Assembly (NCBI GenBank): GCA_006738865.1
Contig: AP019701.1
Coordinates: forward strand, 310,001 to 374,000
DNA: 64,000 bases
From: Allostella sp. ATCC 35155
GTDB lineage: Bacteria; Pseudomonadota; Alphaproteobacteria; ATCC43930; Allostellaceae
Direction: 5' to 3'
How positions within the stretch are numbered: the stretch's first letter is position 1; the number at the start of each line of letters is the position of its first letter. Below, in pieces: positions 8,411 through 17,137 of the stretch. Under the pieces are notes generated by a model. It was not told the origin of the DNA, did not search any database, and was given only the letters and a program-made list of their open reading frames with translations. Position numbers and translations under genes: made by a program.

Positions 8411-8526
8411 GGGTCGACAGGGCCATACAGCGGTCCGCGACGGTTCCAACGCCTCCTTGGCAGCACCACGACCCGCTGCCCCTAGGGCGGTTGCCGGCCC
8501 CCCTCGGCAACCGCCCTTTCTTATTT
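8408..8526 (+). ncRNA. Putative small RNA or ccm leader, copy 2
   Basis: This copy keeps the plan of copy 1 although much of the sequence differs. There is a 5' stem (GTCG at 8413-8416 with CGAC at 8438-8441), the near-identical segment GCGACGGTTCCAACGCC plus TCCTTGGCAGCAC (8437-8466), then a terminator. Stem bases change between copies while pairing is kept. The terminator ends 19 bases before the ccmA start, so this may be either a free small RNA or a transcribed leader controlling read-through into the ccm operon. The exact ends are not determined. Confidence 0.5.
8485..8526 (+). terminator. Intrinsic terminator just upstream of ccmA
   Basis: GGGCGGTTGCCG (8485-8496) and CGGCAACCGCCC (8505-8516) form a perfect 12-bp stem with an eight-base C-rich loop. 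TTTCTTATTT follows. It is a strong Rho-independent terminator pointing towards ccmA. Confidence 0.85.
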
Positions 8527-8545
8527 CGTGCTATCACCCCCGCCG

Positions 8546-9187
8546 ATGAGCGTCTTCGCTGGATCGGGTCTCGGTTGCGTTCGCGGCGAGCGGCCGGTGT
8601 TCCGTCAGCTGTCCTTCGCGGTCGAATCCGGGACCGGCCTGACGCTGGCCGGGCCGAACGGGGCCGGCAAGAGCAGCCTCCTGCGCCTGATGGCCGGGCT
8701 GCTGCAGCCGGCCGCCGGCGGGCTGATCTGGGACGGCGCGGCGGTTACCGACGATCCCGAGGCGCACCGCGCCCGCATCGCCTGGATCGGCCATGGCGAC
8801 GGCGTCAAGCCGGGCCTGACGGCCCTGGAGAATGCGCGCTTCTGGGCCGAGATCGCCGGCGCGACGGCATCTTCGGCCGCCGCCGCGCTCGACCGCTTCG
8901 GCCTCGCCCACCTCGCCGACACCCCCGCCCGCTTCCTCTCCCAGGGTCAGCGCCGGCGCCTCGCGCTGGCCCGCCTCGTCGTCGCCCGGCGCAGCCTGTG
9001 GCTGCTCGACGAACCGACGGTCGGCCTCGATGCCGCCTCGGTCGCCGGCTTCGAGGCCGTGCTGGCCGATCATTGCCGGGCCGGCGGCATGGCCGTGCTG
9101 GCGACGCACATCCGGATCGCCGTGCCCGGCGGCCAGGTGCTCGCGCTGGGCCGGACTCCAGCCCGGGCGGCGGCCGAAGCGCGATGA
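8546..9187 (+). CDS. ccmA: Heme exporter ATPase CcmA
   Basis: The ATPase subunit (213 residues) of the CcmAB complex, which powers release of heme-loaded CcmE during cytochrome c maturation at the inner membrane. It shows Walker A GPNGAGKSS, the ABC signature LSQGQRRRLALARL and Walker B LWLLDEPTVGLD. Chosen start: ATG at 8546, because an earlier in-frame ATG at 8528 lies directly against the terminator tail. It is the first gene of ccmABCDEFGHI and overlaps ccmB by ATGA. There is no room for a normal promoter between the upstream terminator and the start codon. Confidence 0.95.
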   Translation: MSVFAGSGLGCVRGERPVFRQLSFAVESGTGLTLAGPNGAGKSSLLRLMAGLLQPAAGGLIWDGAAVTDDPEAHRARIAWIGHGDGVKPGLTALENARFWAEIAGATASSAAAALDRFGLAHLADTPARFLSQGQRRRLALARLVVARRSLWLLDEPTVGLDAASVAGFEAVLADHCRAGGMAVLATHIRIAVPGGQVLALGRTPARAAAEAR

Positions 9188-9852
9188 TCGGCCCGCTCCG
9201 CGCCATTCTCCTCCGCGACCTGCGGCTGGCCCTGCGCCAGGGCGGCGATGCCGCGACCGTCGTCCTCTTCTTCGTCCTGGCCGCCAGCCTCTTTCCCTTC
9301 GGCGTCGGTCCCGAACCGAACCTCCTGGCGCGCATCGCCGCCGGCGTCATCTGGGTGACGGCGCTGCTGTCGGTCATGCTCGGCATCGACCGGCTCTTCC
9401 TCGCCGACCACGAGGACGGCAGCCTCGAGGGGCTGCTGACCCAGCCCGTGCCGGCTGCCGGCATCGTCGTCGCGAAATGCGCGGCGCAGTGGCTGATGTC
9501 GGGGCTGCCGCTGATCCTGGCGACGCCGATCCTCGCCGTCTTCCTGCAGCTGCCGGCCGAGGGGCTGCCGGCGATGCTGGCGGCGCTCGCGCTCGGCACG
9601 CCGACGCTGGTGCTGGTCGGGGCGATCGGCGCCGCCCTGGTGCTCGGCGCCCGGCGCGGCGGCGTGCTCCTCGCGCTCCTCGTGCTGCCGCTCGCGGTGC
9701 CGGTGCTGGTCTTCGGTGTCGCAGCCGTCGACGCGGCGGTTGCCGGGCTGCCGGCCCGGCCCCATCTCCTGGTTCTGGGCGCGATGCTGCTGGCGGCCCT
9801 GGCACTGGCCCCCATCGCCGCCGCCGCCGCCCTGCGCCAGGCGCTGGAATAG
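9184..9852 (+). CDS. ccmB: Heme exporter permease CcmB
   Basis: Membrane subunit of the CcmAB ABC transporter, 222 residues with about six hydrophobic helices and the N-terminal pattern ILLRDLRLALRQGGDA typical of CcmB. It works with CcmA, CcmC and CcmD to release holo-CcmE in the periplasm. Translation is coupled to ccmA through a four-base ATGA overlap. Position, size and neighbours all agree with the call. A gap of 78 bases to ccmC is the widest inside the cluster. Confidence 0.95.
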   Translation: MIGPLRAILLRDLRLALRQGGDAATVVLFFVLAASLFPFGVGPEPNLLARIAAGVIWVTALLSVMLGIDRLFLADHEDGSLEGLLTQPVPAAGIVVAKCAAQWLMSGLPLILATPILAVFLQLPAEGLPAMLAALALGTPTLVLVGAIGAALVLGARRGGVLLALLVLPLAVPVLVFGVAAVDAAVAGLPARPHLLVLGAMLLAALALAPIAAAAALRQALE

Positions 9853-9930
9853 CCGCATGAGGGCAGCGGGCGTTCGGTCGCATGACTCCCGGCGCCGGCG
9901 GGTGATAGATACGGGGAAACCGGAACCCTG

Positions 9931-10656
9931 ATGCATCGTTTCGCCAACCCTGCCCGCTTCCAGCGCTTCTCGGCCGCGGCGCTGCCATGGTTCGCCGGGG
10001 CGGCGATCCTGTGCCTGGGGGCCGGCCTCTATTTCAGCCTCTTCCGTTCGCCTGCCGACTATCAGCAGGGCGAGACGGTGCGCATCATGTACGTCCATGT
10101 CCCCGCGGCCTGGATGGCGCTCTTCGCCTATCTCGTGGTCGCCGCCGGCAGCGTCTCGGCGCTGGTGTGGAAGCATCCGCTGGGCGAGGTCGTCGCCCGG
10201 GCCGCCGCGCCGATCGGCGCCGGCTTCACCCTCGTCTGCCTCGTCACCGGCTCGCTCTGGGGCAAGCCGATGTGGGGCGCCTGGTGGGTGTGGGATGCGC
10301 GCCTGACCTCGGTGCTGGTCCTGTTCTTCCTCTATCTCGGCTACATGGCGCTGCTCGGCGCCTTCGACGATCCGGTGCGCGGCGGCCGCGCCGCCTCCAT
10401 CCTGGCGATCGTCGGGGTCGTCAACCTGCCGGTCATCAAATGGTCGGTCGACTGGTGGAACACGCTGCACCAGCCGGCCAGCGTCGCCCGCATGGACGGG
10501 CCGACCATCCATCCCTCGATGCTGCTGCCGCTGCTGCTCATGGCGGCCGGGTTCGGGTTCTATTTCGCCGCCGTGCTGCTCCTGCGCGTGCGGGCGGAAC
10601 TGGCCGCCCGCCGCATCCGCGCCCTGCGGCTGGCGGCGATGGAGGTCGAGGCATGA
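9931..10656 (+). CDS. ccmC: Heme-handling protein CcmC
   Basis: A 241-residue polytopic membrane protein carrying the tryptophan-rich heme-binding WWD motif (WGAWWVWDARLTS) in the periplasmic loop between hydrophobic helices. CcmC loads heme onto CcmE. The conserved histidines expected before and after the WWD loop are present (MYVHVPAAWM and the HPSM region). The start has no rival nearby. It overlaps ccmD by ATGA. Confidence 0.96.
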   Translation: MHRFANPARFQRFSAAALPWFAGAAILCLGAGLYFSLFRSPADYQQGETVRIMYVHVPAAWMALFAYLVVAAGSVSALVWKHPLGEVVARAAAPIGAGFTLVCLVTGSLWGKPMWGAWWVWDARLTSVLVLFFLYLGYMALLGAFDDPVRGGRAASILAIVGVVNLPVIKWSVDWWNTLHQPASVARMDGPTIHPSMLLPLLLMAAGFGFYFAAVLLLRVRAELAARRIRALRLAAMEVEA

Positions 10657-10874
10657 CGGACGGCATCGCCGGATTCCTCGCCATGGGCGGCTATGGCGGC
10701 TTCGTCTGGGGCGCCTACGGGGCGGCCGCGATCGTGCTGGTCGCGATCCTGGCGGCGAGCATCGCCCGCGTCGCCCGCGAGGAGCGGGCGCTCGACCGCC
10801 TTTCCGCCGGCGGTCGCCGGCGCGGCCGCGGCGCCCCCGTGGAGGGCCGGGCACCGGCCGAGGGCACGCCATGA
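10653..10874 (+). CDS. ccmD: Heme exporter accessory protein CcmD
   Basis: A 73-residue protein with one hydrophobic helix (about residues 14-36; GGYGGFVWGAYGAAAIVL) followed by a basic cytoplasmic tail, as in CcmD. CcmD joins CcmC and CcmE in the heme-release complex. It is encoded in a different frame from its neighbours and overlaps both ccmC (ATGA) and ccmE (ATGA), which supports it as a real gene. Confidence 0.9.
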   Translation: MTDGIAGFLAMGGYGGFVWGAYGAAAIVLVAILAASIARVAREERALDRLSAGGRRRGRGAPVEGRAPAEGTP

Positions 10875-11347
10875 CGCGCAAGCGCCGCCGCCTTCTCGTG
10901 CTCGCCGTCGCGCTGGGGCTGCTCGGCGCCTCGACCGCGCTGGTGCTGAGCGCCTTCCAGGACAGCCTCGTATTCTTCTACAGCCCGAGCGACGTGGTGG
11001 CGAAGGGGCCGCCGGGCGACCGCTCGTTCCGTCTCGGCGGGCTGGTCGAGCCGGCCAGCGTCGCCCGCTCGGCCGACGGCCGCCAGGTGACCTTCCGGGT
11101 GACGGACGGCGCCAACGCCATCGCCGTCGCCTATCGCGGCATCCTGCCGGACCTCTTCCGCGAGGGGCAGGGCGTGGTGACCGAAGGGCGCATGCTGGCC
11201 GACGGCCGCTTCGAGGCGCGCGAGGTGCTCGCCAAGCACGACGAGACCTACATGCCGCGCGAGGTCGCCGACGCTCTCAAGAAATCGGGCCACTGGAAGG
11301 AAGGCGAGCCGGCACCCGTGGGCGGCCGCCCGGCCGCGCGGCCCTGA
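10871..11347 (+). CDS. ccmE: Heme chaperone CcmE
   Basis: Membrane-anchored periplasmic heme chaperone of 158 residues. It has a basic N terminus, a single helix (about 8-29), an OB-fold domain, and the covalent heme-binding motif KHDETY with His123 and Tyr127. CcmE accepts heme from CcmC and gives it to the CcmFH lyase. The C-terminal Pro/Gly tail is short and flexible. Overlaps ccmD by four bases; ccmF starts 13 bases after the stop. Confidence 0.96.
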   Translation: MTRKRRRLLVLAVALGLLGASTALVLSAFQDSLVFFYSPSDVVAKGPPGDRSFRLGGLVEPASVARSADGRQVTFRVTDGANAIAVAYRGILPDLFREGQGVVTEGRMLADGRFEAREVLAKHDETYMPREVADALKKSGHWKEGEPAPVGGRPAARP

Positions 11348-11360
11348 TGGCGCAGATCCG

Positions 11361-13340
11361 ATGATCGTCGAACTGGGACATTTCGCGCTGGCGCTGGCGC
11401 TGCTGGTCGCGCTCGCCCAGGGCACCCTGCCGCTGTGGGGGGCAGGGCGCGGCGACCGCCGCCTGATGGGGCTGGCGGCGCCCGCCGCCGTCGCCCAGGG
11501 CGCCCTCGTGCTGGCGGCCTTCGCGGCGCTGACCTACGCCTTCGTCGTCTCCGACTTTTCGGTCGCGCTGGTCGCCAACAACAGCCACTCCGCCAAGCCC
11601 ATGCTCTACAAGGTGACGGGCGTCTGGGGGAACCACGAGGGCTCGATGCTGCTCTGGGTGCTCATCCTCGCCGTCTTCGGGGCGGCGGTGGCGCTCTTCG
11701 GCGGCAACTTGCCGCCGCGCCTCAAGGCCCGCGTCCTGGCGATCCAGGGGCTGGTCGGCGTCGGCTTCCTGCTCTTCCTGCTGGCGACCTCCAACCCCTT
11801 CCTGCGCCTCGACCCGGCGCCGGCGGACGGGCGCGACCTCAATCCGCTGCTGCAGGACCCCGGCCTCGCCTTCCATCCGCCGATGCTCTATCTCGGCTAT
11901 GTCGGCTCCTCTGTCGCCTTCTCGTTCGCGGTCGCCGCCCTGATCGAGGGGCGGGTCGATGCCGCCTGGGCGCGCTGGGTCCGGCCTTGGACGCTGGCCG
12001 CCTGGTGCACGCTGACGATGGGCATCGCGCTCGGCAGCTGGTGGGCCTATTACGAACTCGGCTGGGGCGGCTGGTGGTTCTGGGATCCGGTCGAGAACGC
12101 CTCCTTCATGCCGTGGCTGGTGATCACCGCGCTGCTCCACTCGGCGATCGTCGTCGAGAAGCGTGACGCCCTGAAGGGCTGGACGATCCTGCTGGCGATC
12201 ATCGCATTCTCGCTCAGCCTGCTCGGTACATTCCTCGTCCGCTCGGGCGTCTTGACCTCGGTCCATGCCTTCGCCGTCGATCCCGAGCGCGGCGTCTTCA
12301 TCCTGGCGCTCCTCATCGTCGTCATCGGCGGCTCGCTGCTGCTCTATGCCGTGCGCGCGCCGGCGCTGGCGCCGGGCGGCCTCTTCGCGCCGGTCAGCCG
12401 CGAGGGCGCCCTGGTGCTGAACAACCTGCTGCTCTCGACGGCGGCCGCGACCGTGCTGGTCGGCACGCTCTATCCGCTGGTGCTGGAGGCGGTGAACGGC
12501 GCCAAGGTCTCGGTCGGCGCGCCCTATTTCGAGGCGACCTTCGTGCCGCTGATGGTCCCGCTCGTCGTCGCCATGGCCGTCGGTCCGCTGCTCGCCTGGA
12601 AGCGTGCCGACCTCTCGGGGGCCATGGGCCGTCTCTGGATCGCGGCCGCCGCCGGCATCCTCGCCGCGCTGGTCGCCGCGTGGCTCTCGGGCGGGCGGCC
12701 GGTCCTGGCGCTCCTCGGCATCGCGCTCGCCGCCTGGCTGGTGATCGGCGCTGCGGTCGACGTCGCCGAGCGGGTCCGGCTGTTCCGGATCCCCGCCGGC
12801 GCCAGCCTGTCGCGGGCACGGCATCTGCCGCGCTCGGCCTGGGGGGCGGCCATCGCCCATGCCGGCACCGGGATCCTGGTCGCCGGTGCCGTCGCCGCCT
12901 CGGCCTGGAAGGCCGAGTTGGTCGAGGTCGTTCCGGTCGGCGGCGAGGTCCGGCTCGGCGGCTACACCTATCGGCTGGAGCGCGTCGACAGCGTGCCCGG
13001 CCCAAACTGGCGGGCCGAGCAGGCGACCGTGACCATCCGCTCGGGCGAGCGGACGGTGGCGACCGTCCATCCCGAGAAGCGCTTCTACCCCGTGCAGGCG
13101 ATGCCGACGACGGAGGCGGCGATCCACACCCTGTGGGTGCTCGACCTCTACGTCGTCCTCGGCGATCCGGACGGCAAGGGCGCCTGGACCATGCGCATCT
13201 ATCACGAGCCGCTGGTGCCGTGGCTGTGGATCGGCGCCGCGATCATGGCGGCCGGCGGCCTCCTGTCGCTGAGCGACCGCCGGCTGCGGGTCGGTGCGCC
13301 GGCGCGCCGGCGCCTGCCGGCCGGCGCGGCGCGCGCCTGA
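11361..13340 (+). CDS. ccmF: Cytochrome c heme lyase subunit CcmF
   Basis: A 659-residue membrane protein of normal CcmF length with many hydrophobic helices and the WWD-type motif WGGWWFWDPVENASFMPW. CcmF reduces and ligates heme to the CxxCH motif of apocytochromes together with CcmH and CcmI. Conserved elements such as NNSHSAKPMLYKVTG, VTGVWGNHEGS and HPEKRFY agree with the family. The gene lies mid-operon with short gaps on both sides. Confidence 0.96.
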   Translation: MIVELGHFALALALLVALAQGTLPLWGAGRGDRRLMGLAAPAAVAQGALVLAAFAALTYAFVVSDFSVALVANNSHSAKPMLYKVTGVWGNHEGSMLLWVLILAVFGAAVALFGGNLPPRLKARVLAIQGLVGVGFLLFLLATSNPFLRLDPAPADGRDLNPLLQDPGLAFHPPMLYLGYVGSSVAFSFAVAALIEGRVDAAWARWVRPWTLAAWCTLTMGIALGSWWAYYELGWGGWWFWDPVENASFMPWLVITALLHSAIVVEKRDALKGWTILLAIIAFSLSLLGTFLVRSGVLTSVHAFAVDPERGVFILALLIVVIGGSLLLYAVRAPALAPGGLFAPVSREGALVLNNLLLSTAAATVLVGTLYPLVLEAVNGAKVSVGAPYFEATFVPLMVPLVVAMAVGPLLAWKRADLSGAMGRLWIAAAAGILAALVAAWLSGGRPVLALLGIALAAWLVIGAAVDVAERVRLFRIPAGASLSRARHLPRSAWGAAIAHAGTGILVAGAVAASAWKAELVEVVPVGGEVRLGGYTYRLERVDSVPGPNWRAEQATVTIRSGERTVATVHPEKRFYPVQAMPTTEAAIHTLWVLDLYVVLGDPDGKGAWTMRIYHEPLVPWLWIGAAIMAAGGLLSLSDRRLRVGAPARRRLPAGAARA

Positions 13341-13359
13341 CCCGACCGGGAGCAATCGG

Positions 13360-13890
13360 ATGCGCCGTCTCGTCTACATCGTCCCTGCCGTCGTCTTCGC
13401 CCTCATCGCGGCGTGGCTGCTGGCCGGCCTCGGCCTCGATCCGAAGGCCCTGCCCTCGGCGATGATCGACAAGCCGGCGCCCGACTTCGCCCTGCCGGCA
13501 CTCGGCGACGTGGCGCCGCCGCTGGCGACCGCCGACCTCGGGGGGGAGGTGGCGCTGGTCAATGTCTTCGCCTCCTGGTGCGTGCCATGCCGGGCCGAGC
13601 ATCCCCTGCTGATGCGGCTCGCCGGCGAGAAGGGCGTGCCGATCTACGGCATCAACCAGAAGGACAAGCCGGCTGACGCCACGCGCTTCCTGGCGCAGCT
13701 CGGCAATCCCTATCGCCGCATCGGCGTCGACGCCAACGGCCGCGTCAGCATCGAATGGGGCGTCTACGGCGTGCCCGAGACCTTCGTCGTCGATCGCGCC
13801 GGCCGCATTCGCTATCGCCATGTCGGCGCCCTCGGCCCGCAGGATTTCGAGCCGCTCCTCGCGATGATCGAGCGGCTGCGGCGCAGCTGA
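13360..13890 (+). CDS. ccmG: Thiol:disulfide interchange protein CcmG (DsbE)
   Basis: A 176-residue membrane-tethered thioredoxin-fold protein. A single N-terminal helix (about 4-22) anchors a periplasmic domain with the active site WCVPC (Cys74, Cys77) and the cis-Pro region [10 protein letters not shown]. CcmG keeps apocytochrome cysteines reduced in concert with CcmH. The stop overlaps the ccmH start by one base (TGATG), implying coupled translation. Confidence 0.94.
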   Translation: MRRLVYIVPAVVFALIAAWLLAGLGLDPKALPSAMIDKPAPDFALPALGDVAPPLATADLGGEVALVNVFASWCVPCRAEHPLLMRLAGEKGVPIYGINQKDKPADATRFLAQLGNPYRRIGVDANGRVSIEWGVYGVPETFVVDRAGRIRYRHVGALGPQDFEPLLAMIERLRRS

Positions 13891-14399
13891 TGCGGGCTTT
13901 CCTCGCCGCATTGCTGCTGCTGGGCGCGGCCGGCGCCGCGGCGGTGGAGCCGGGCGAACGGCTGTCCGACCCGGCCCTGGAGGCCCGCGCCCGCGCCCTG
14001 TCGCAGGAGCTGCGCTGCCTCGTCTGCCAGAACCAGTCGATCGACGATTCCAGCGCCCCGCTCGCCCGCGACCTGCGCCTCCTGGTGCGCGAACGGCTGC
14101 AGGCGGGCGACGGCGATGCCGCGGTCCGAGACTATCTCGTCGCCCGCTATGGCGACTTCGTGCTGCTCCGCCCGCCGGTGAAGGCGGCGACGCTGGCGCT
14201 GTGGCTGGCGCCGCCGATCCTTCTGGCGCTGGGGGCCGCGATCGCGTTCGTGGCCTTCCGCCGTCGCCGGCGGGCGCCGATGGCGGCAGCGGGGCTGAGC
14301 GAGGCCGAGCGGGCACGCTTGGCCGAGTTGCTGGCCGATCGTCCCGACCCGGATGGGTCTCCCCACACGGGCGGGCCGCCCGGCGGGGGCGGGCGATGA
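13890..14399 (+). CDS. ccmH: Cytochrome c-type biogenesis protein CcmH
   Basis: A 169-residue protein with a signal peptide (ending near AAGAAA), the hallmark [11 protein letters not shown] motif (Cys43 and Cys46), and a C-terminal membrane helix followed by an RRRRR stretch. CcmH reduces or presents apocytochrome cysteines for heme attachment. It is the short, non-fused form, with the TPR part encoded separately as ccmI. Overlaps ccmI by ATGA. Confidence 0.95.
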   Translation: MRAFLAALLLLGAAGAAAVEPGERLSDPALEARARALSQELRCLVCQNQSIDDSSAPLARDLRLLVRERLQAGDGDAAVRDYLVARYGDFVLLRPPVKAATLALWLAPPILLALGAAIAFVAFRRRRRAPMAAAGLSEAERARLAELLADRPDPDGSPHTGGPPGGGGR

Positions 14400-15742
14400 T
14401 CCTCTTCTGGCTGGCTGCGGGGCTGGTGGCCGCCCTCGTCGTCGGCCTGCTGGTCCGGCCGCTGCTGCGCGGCGGCGCGGCTGCCGATCGCCTGCCATAC
14501 GATCTTGCCGTCTATCGCGACCAGCTGGCCGAGGTCGAGCGCGCCGCGGCCGCGGGCGAGATCCCGGAGGGCGAGGCGGCCGCATCGCGGCTGGAGATCG
14601 AACGGCGCATCCTCGCCGCCGCCGACCGTGCCGAGATCGACCGTACTCCGCCCGGCCAGCGCAGTGTCGTGGCCGTCCTCGTCGCCGTCGCGGTGCCGCT
14701 CGGCGCGCTGGCCGTCTATGGCTGGCACGGCGCCCCGCGCCTGCCCGGCCAGCCGCTCGCCGAGCGCGGGCCGCCCTCTGCCGCAGCGGATGCGGAAGCC
14801 GGCGAGAAGGCGGTCGCCGCGCTGGTGCGGCGGCTCGAGGAGCGCCCGGACGATCTCGACGGCTGGGAGCGACTCGCCCAGACGCTGGTCCGGTTGCAGC
14901 GCTTCGCCGATGCCGCCGAGGCCTATCGCCACCGCCTCGGCCTTGGCGCCCCCCGTCCCGACCTCCATGCGCGGCACGGCGAGGCGCTGACCCTGGCGGC
15001 GGGCGGCATCGTGACGCCGGCGGCGAAGGCAGCCTTCGAGCAGGCACCGGACGATCCGCGCGCGATGTATTTCCTGGGCGAGGCGGCGGCGCAGGCGGGC
15101 GATCTCGACGAGGCGCTGCGGCGCTGGACGGCGCTGGAGGCCGCCTCGGCCGCCGATGCGCCGTGGCGCCCGGTGGTGCGGCGGCGGATCGAGGAAGCCG
15201 CGCGCGAGCGCGGCGTGCCCGTGCCGCCGGCCGCGCCGGGGACGGCGACCCCCGGAGTGCCCTCGGGCGGGGAGGCGATCATGCGCCTCTCGCCGGAAGA
15301 GCGCATGCAGGCGATCCGCGGCATGGTCGCGGGCCTGGAGGAGCGGCTCGCCCGCGAGCCGCAGGATCGCGAGGGCTGGCGGCGACTGGTGCAGGCGCTG
15401 GACGTCCTGGGCGAGCCGGCGCGCCTGGCCGCCGCGCTGCGGGGCGCCATAACCGCCTATCCCGACGATATCGAGCTGCGGCTGGACCTCGCCAACGCCC
15501 AGCTCGAGCAGGCCGGCGGCGACGCCGTGCTGCCGCCCGCGTTCGTCGAGACGATGCGCGGCGCCGCCCGGATCGCGCCGGATCATCCGCAGGTGCTGTG
15601 GTATCTCGGCCGCATCGCCGCCGACGAAGGGCGCTCCGAGGAGGCGCGGCAGCTCTGGACGCGGCTGCTGGAGCGGCTGCCGGCCAACTCGCCGGCTCGC
15701 GCCGAGGTGGAGTCCCGACGGCAGGCGCTTCCCGAAAAATAA
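14396..15742 (+). CDS. ccmI: Cytochrome c-type biogenesis protein CcmI
   Basis: Apocytochrome c chaperone of 448 residues. It has two membrane helices (about 3-20 and 85-105) with a cytoplasmic loop ([15 protein letters not shown]) and a periplasmic C-terminal TPR domain with repeated motifs such as [22 protein letters not shown] and [13 protein letters not shown]. Last gene of the ccm operon, followed by a structured 3' region and a strong terminator. Confidence 0.93.
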   Translation: MILFWLAAGLVAALVVGLLVRPLLRGGAAADRLPYDLAVYRDQLAEVERAAAAGEIPEGEAAASRLEIERRILAAADRAEIDRTPPGQRSVVAVLVAVAVPLGALAVYGWHGAPRLPGQPLAERGPPSAAADAEAGEKAVAALVRRLEERPDDLDGWERLAQTLVRLQRFADAAEAYRHRLGLGAPRPDLHARHGEALTLAAGGIVTPAAKAAFEQAPDDPRAMYFLGEAAAQAGDLDEALRRWTALEAASAADAPWRPVVRRRIEEAARERGVPVPPAAPGTATPGVPSGGEAIMRLSPEERMQAIRGMVAGLEERLAREPQDREGWRRLVQALDVLGEPARLAAALRGAITAYPDDIELRLDLANAQLEQAGGDAVLPPAFVETMRGAARIAPDHPQVLWYLGRIAADEGRSEEARQLWTRLLERLPANSPARAEVESRRQALPEK

Positions 15743-15762
15743 TCGACGTTCCGCGTGAACCT

Positions 15763-15885
15763 TTTCGGGGGGTCGAGCGTCTCTACCCATGAGAGCGCGA
15801 TCCCCCTCCCCAATGTCCGCTCTCGACCTCGCTTCCCCGAGCGAAGGGCCCGGCCGATCCCCCCTCCGGCCGGGCCCATCTTATT
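15763..15885 (+). ncRNA. Structured ccmI 3' region, possible 3'UTR RNA
   Basis: After the ccmI stop the sequence can form an outer pairing (GGTCGAG at 15771-15777 with CTCGACC at 15822-15828) around a hairpin (GCG-CTCT at 15777-15784 with AGAG-CGC at 15792-15798) and an unpaired C-rich run (CCCCCTCCCC), then the operon terminator. This plan resembles 3'UTR-derived small RNAs, but no promoter or processing site is demonstrated. It may simply be a structured 3' end. Confidence 0.3.
15846..15885 (+). terminator. ccm operon terminator
   Basis: GGGCCCGGCCG (15846-15856) and CGGCCGGGCCC (15867-15877) form a perfect 11-bp stem, followed by ATCTTATT. It lies between ccmI and the convergent methyltransferase gene. 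Confidence 0.8.
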
Positions 15886-15894
15886 CGGGGGGCG

Positions 15895-17094
15895 TCAATC
15901 CAGCGCGAGCGTCAGGCTCTTGAGGTAGGCGCTCTCGGGCAGCAGCGGGTGGACCGGATGGTCCGGACCGGCGCCGCCCGTGCGCAGGATGCGGCCCGAG
16001 CGGCCGGCATCGGCCAGTCCGCGCGCCACCTGCTCGCTGAACAGCGGCAGGTCGACATTGTGCGAACAGGAAGCGATGAAGAGATAGCCGCCGGGCGCCG
16101 TCACCTGCGCCGACAGCCGCGCCAGCTTGCGGTAGCCGCGCGTGCCGGACGCCAGATCCTTGCGCGACTTCACGAAGGCCGGCGGATCGGCCACCACCAC
16201 CTCCCAGCGCTCGCCCCCCTGCGCGCGCCCCTCCAGTTCGGCGAACACTTCTGCGCGCTTGAAGCTGCAGATCGCCTCGACGCCGCTGCGCGCCGCGGCA
16301 TCGGCGCCGGCGGCGAGCGCCGCCTCGGAACGGTCGAGGGCCAGGACGCTCGTCGCGCCGCCGAGGGCCGCGGCGACGGCGAAGCCGCCGCCGTAGCTGT
16401 AGCAGTCGAGCACCCGCTGCTCGGATGCGAGGCGGGCGACCCAGGCGCGGTTGTCGCGCTGGTCGAAGAACCAGCCCGTCTTCTGCCCGCCCAGCACGTC
16501 GACCGGGAACCGGCCGCCATTCTCCTCGATCTCGACGGGCCCCGTGACCTCGCCCAGCGCGACCTCGACGCCGAGCGGCAGGCCCTCCTGCGTCCGCGCC
16601 GGGCTGTCGCCGCGCAGCACGACGGCGCGTGGCGACAGCAGGCCCTCGAGCGCCTGCAGGACGGACGGCCACAGCATGGCCATGCCGGCGGTGTTCACCT
16701 GCGCGACCAGGACGTCGCCGTAGCGGTCCACGATCAGCCCCGGCAACCCGTCCGCCTCCGCATGGATCAGCCGGTAGAAGGGGCGGGGGAACAGCCGCTC
16801 GCGGATGTCGAGCGCCCGCCGGAGACGCCGGCGGACGAACTCGTCATGGATATGGCTGCCGGCCTCCCGGGTCAGCACCCGGGCCGCGATCAGCGTGTGG
16901 GGATTGAAGGTCGCGGCCGCGATCTGGGTGCCGTCGGCGGTGACCACGGTGACGAGCGTCCCGGGCGGCAATGCCTTGGCGGCCGCGTCCATCTGGATCT
17001 CGTTGGAATAGATCCATGGATGGCCGTGACGGGCGCGTTTCTCGTGGCCGGGCAGCAGGGTGACCCTGGGCCGCGTCTTGGGTTGGTCTTGCAT
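15895..17094 (-). CDS. Class I SAM-dependent rRNA methyltransferase (RlmI-like)
   Basis: This 399-residue protein combines an N-terminal PUA-like domain (LLPGHEKRARHGHPWIYSNEI) with a Rossmann methyltransferase domain. The latter contains VLDCYSYGGGFAV (SAM-binding loop), VVADPPAFVKS (catalytic NPPY-like motif in the form DPPAF) and FIASCSHNVD. The layout fits RlmI-type 23S rRNA m5C methyltransferases. Chosen start: ATG at 17094 (MQDQPKTRP); the 12 extra residues upstream are unlike the family. Alone on this strand, convergent with ccmI. Confidence 0.88.
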   Translation of the reverse strand: MQDQPKTRPRVTLLPGHEKRARHGHPWIYSNEIQMDAAAKALPPGTLVTVVTADGTQIAAATFNPHTLIAARVLTREAGSHIHDEFVRRRLRRALDIRERLFPRPFYRLIHAEADGLPGLIVDRYGDVLVAQVNTAGMAMLWPSVLQALEGLLSPRAVVLRGDSPARTQEGLPLGVEVALGEVTGPVEIEENGGRFPVDVLGGQKTGWFFDQRDNRAWVARLASEQRVLDCYSYGGGFAVAAALGGATSVLALDRSEAALAAGADAAARSGVEAICSFKRAEVFAELEGRAQGGERWEVVVADPPAFVKSRKDLASGTRGYRKLARLSAQVTAPGGYLFIASCSHNVDLPLFSEQVARGLADAGRSGRILRTGGAGPDHPVHPLLPESAYLKSLTLALD

Positions 17095-17137
17095 GGCGGC
17101 GCAGCATAGGGATGCGCCGGACGCTGGCAAGTCCGGC

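Noticed and set aside
8038-8545. Several open frames of 60-200 codons across the tandem RNA region
   Set aside because: They lack good ribosome sites, have no family features, and do not preserve reading frame between the two module copies. Conservation follows RNA structure and not codons.
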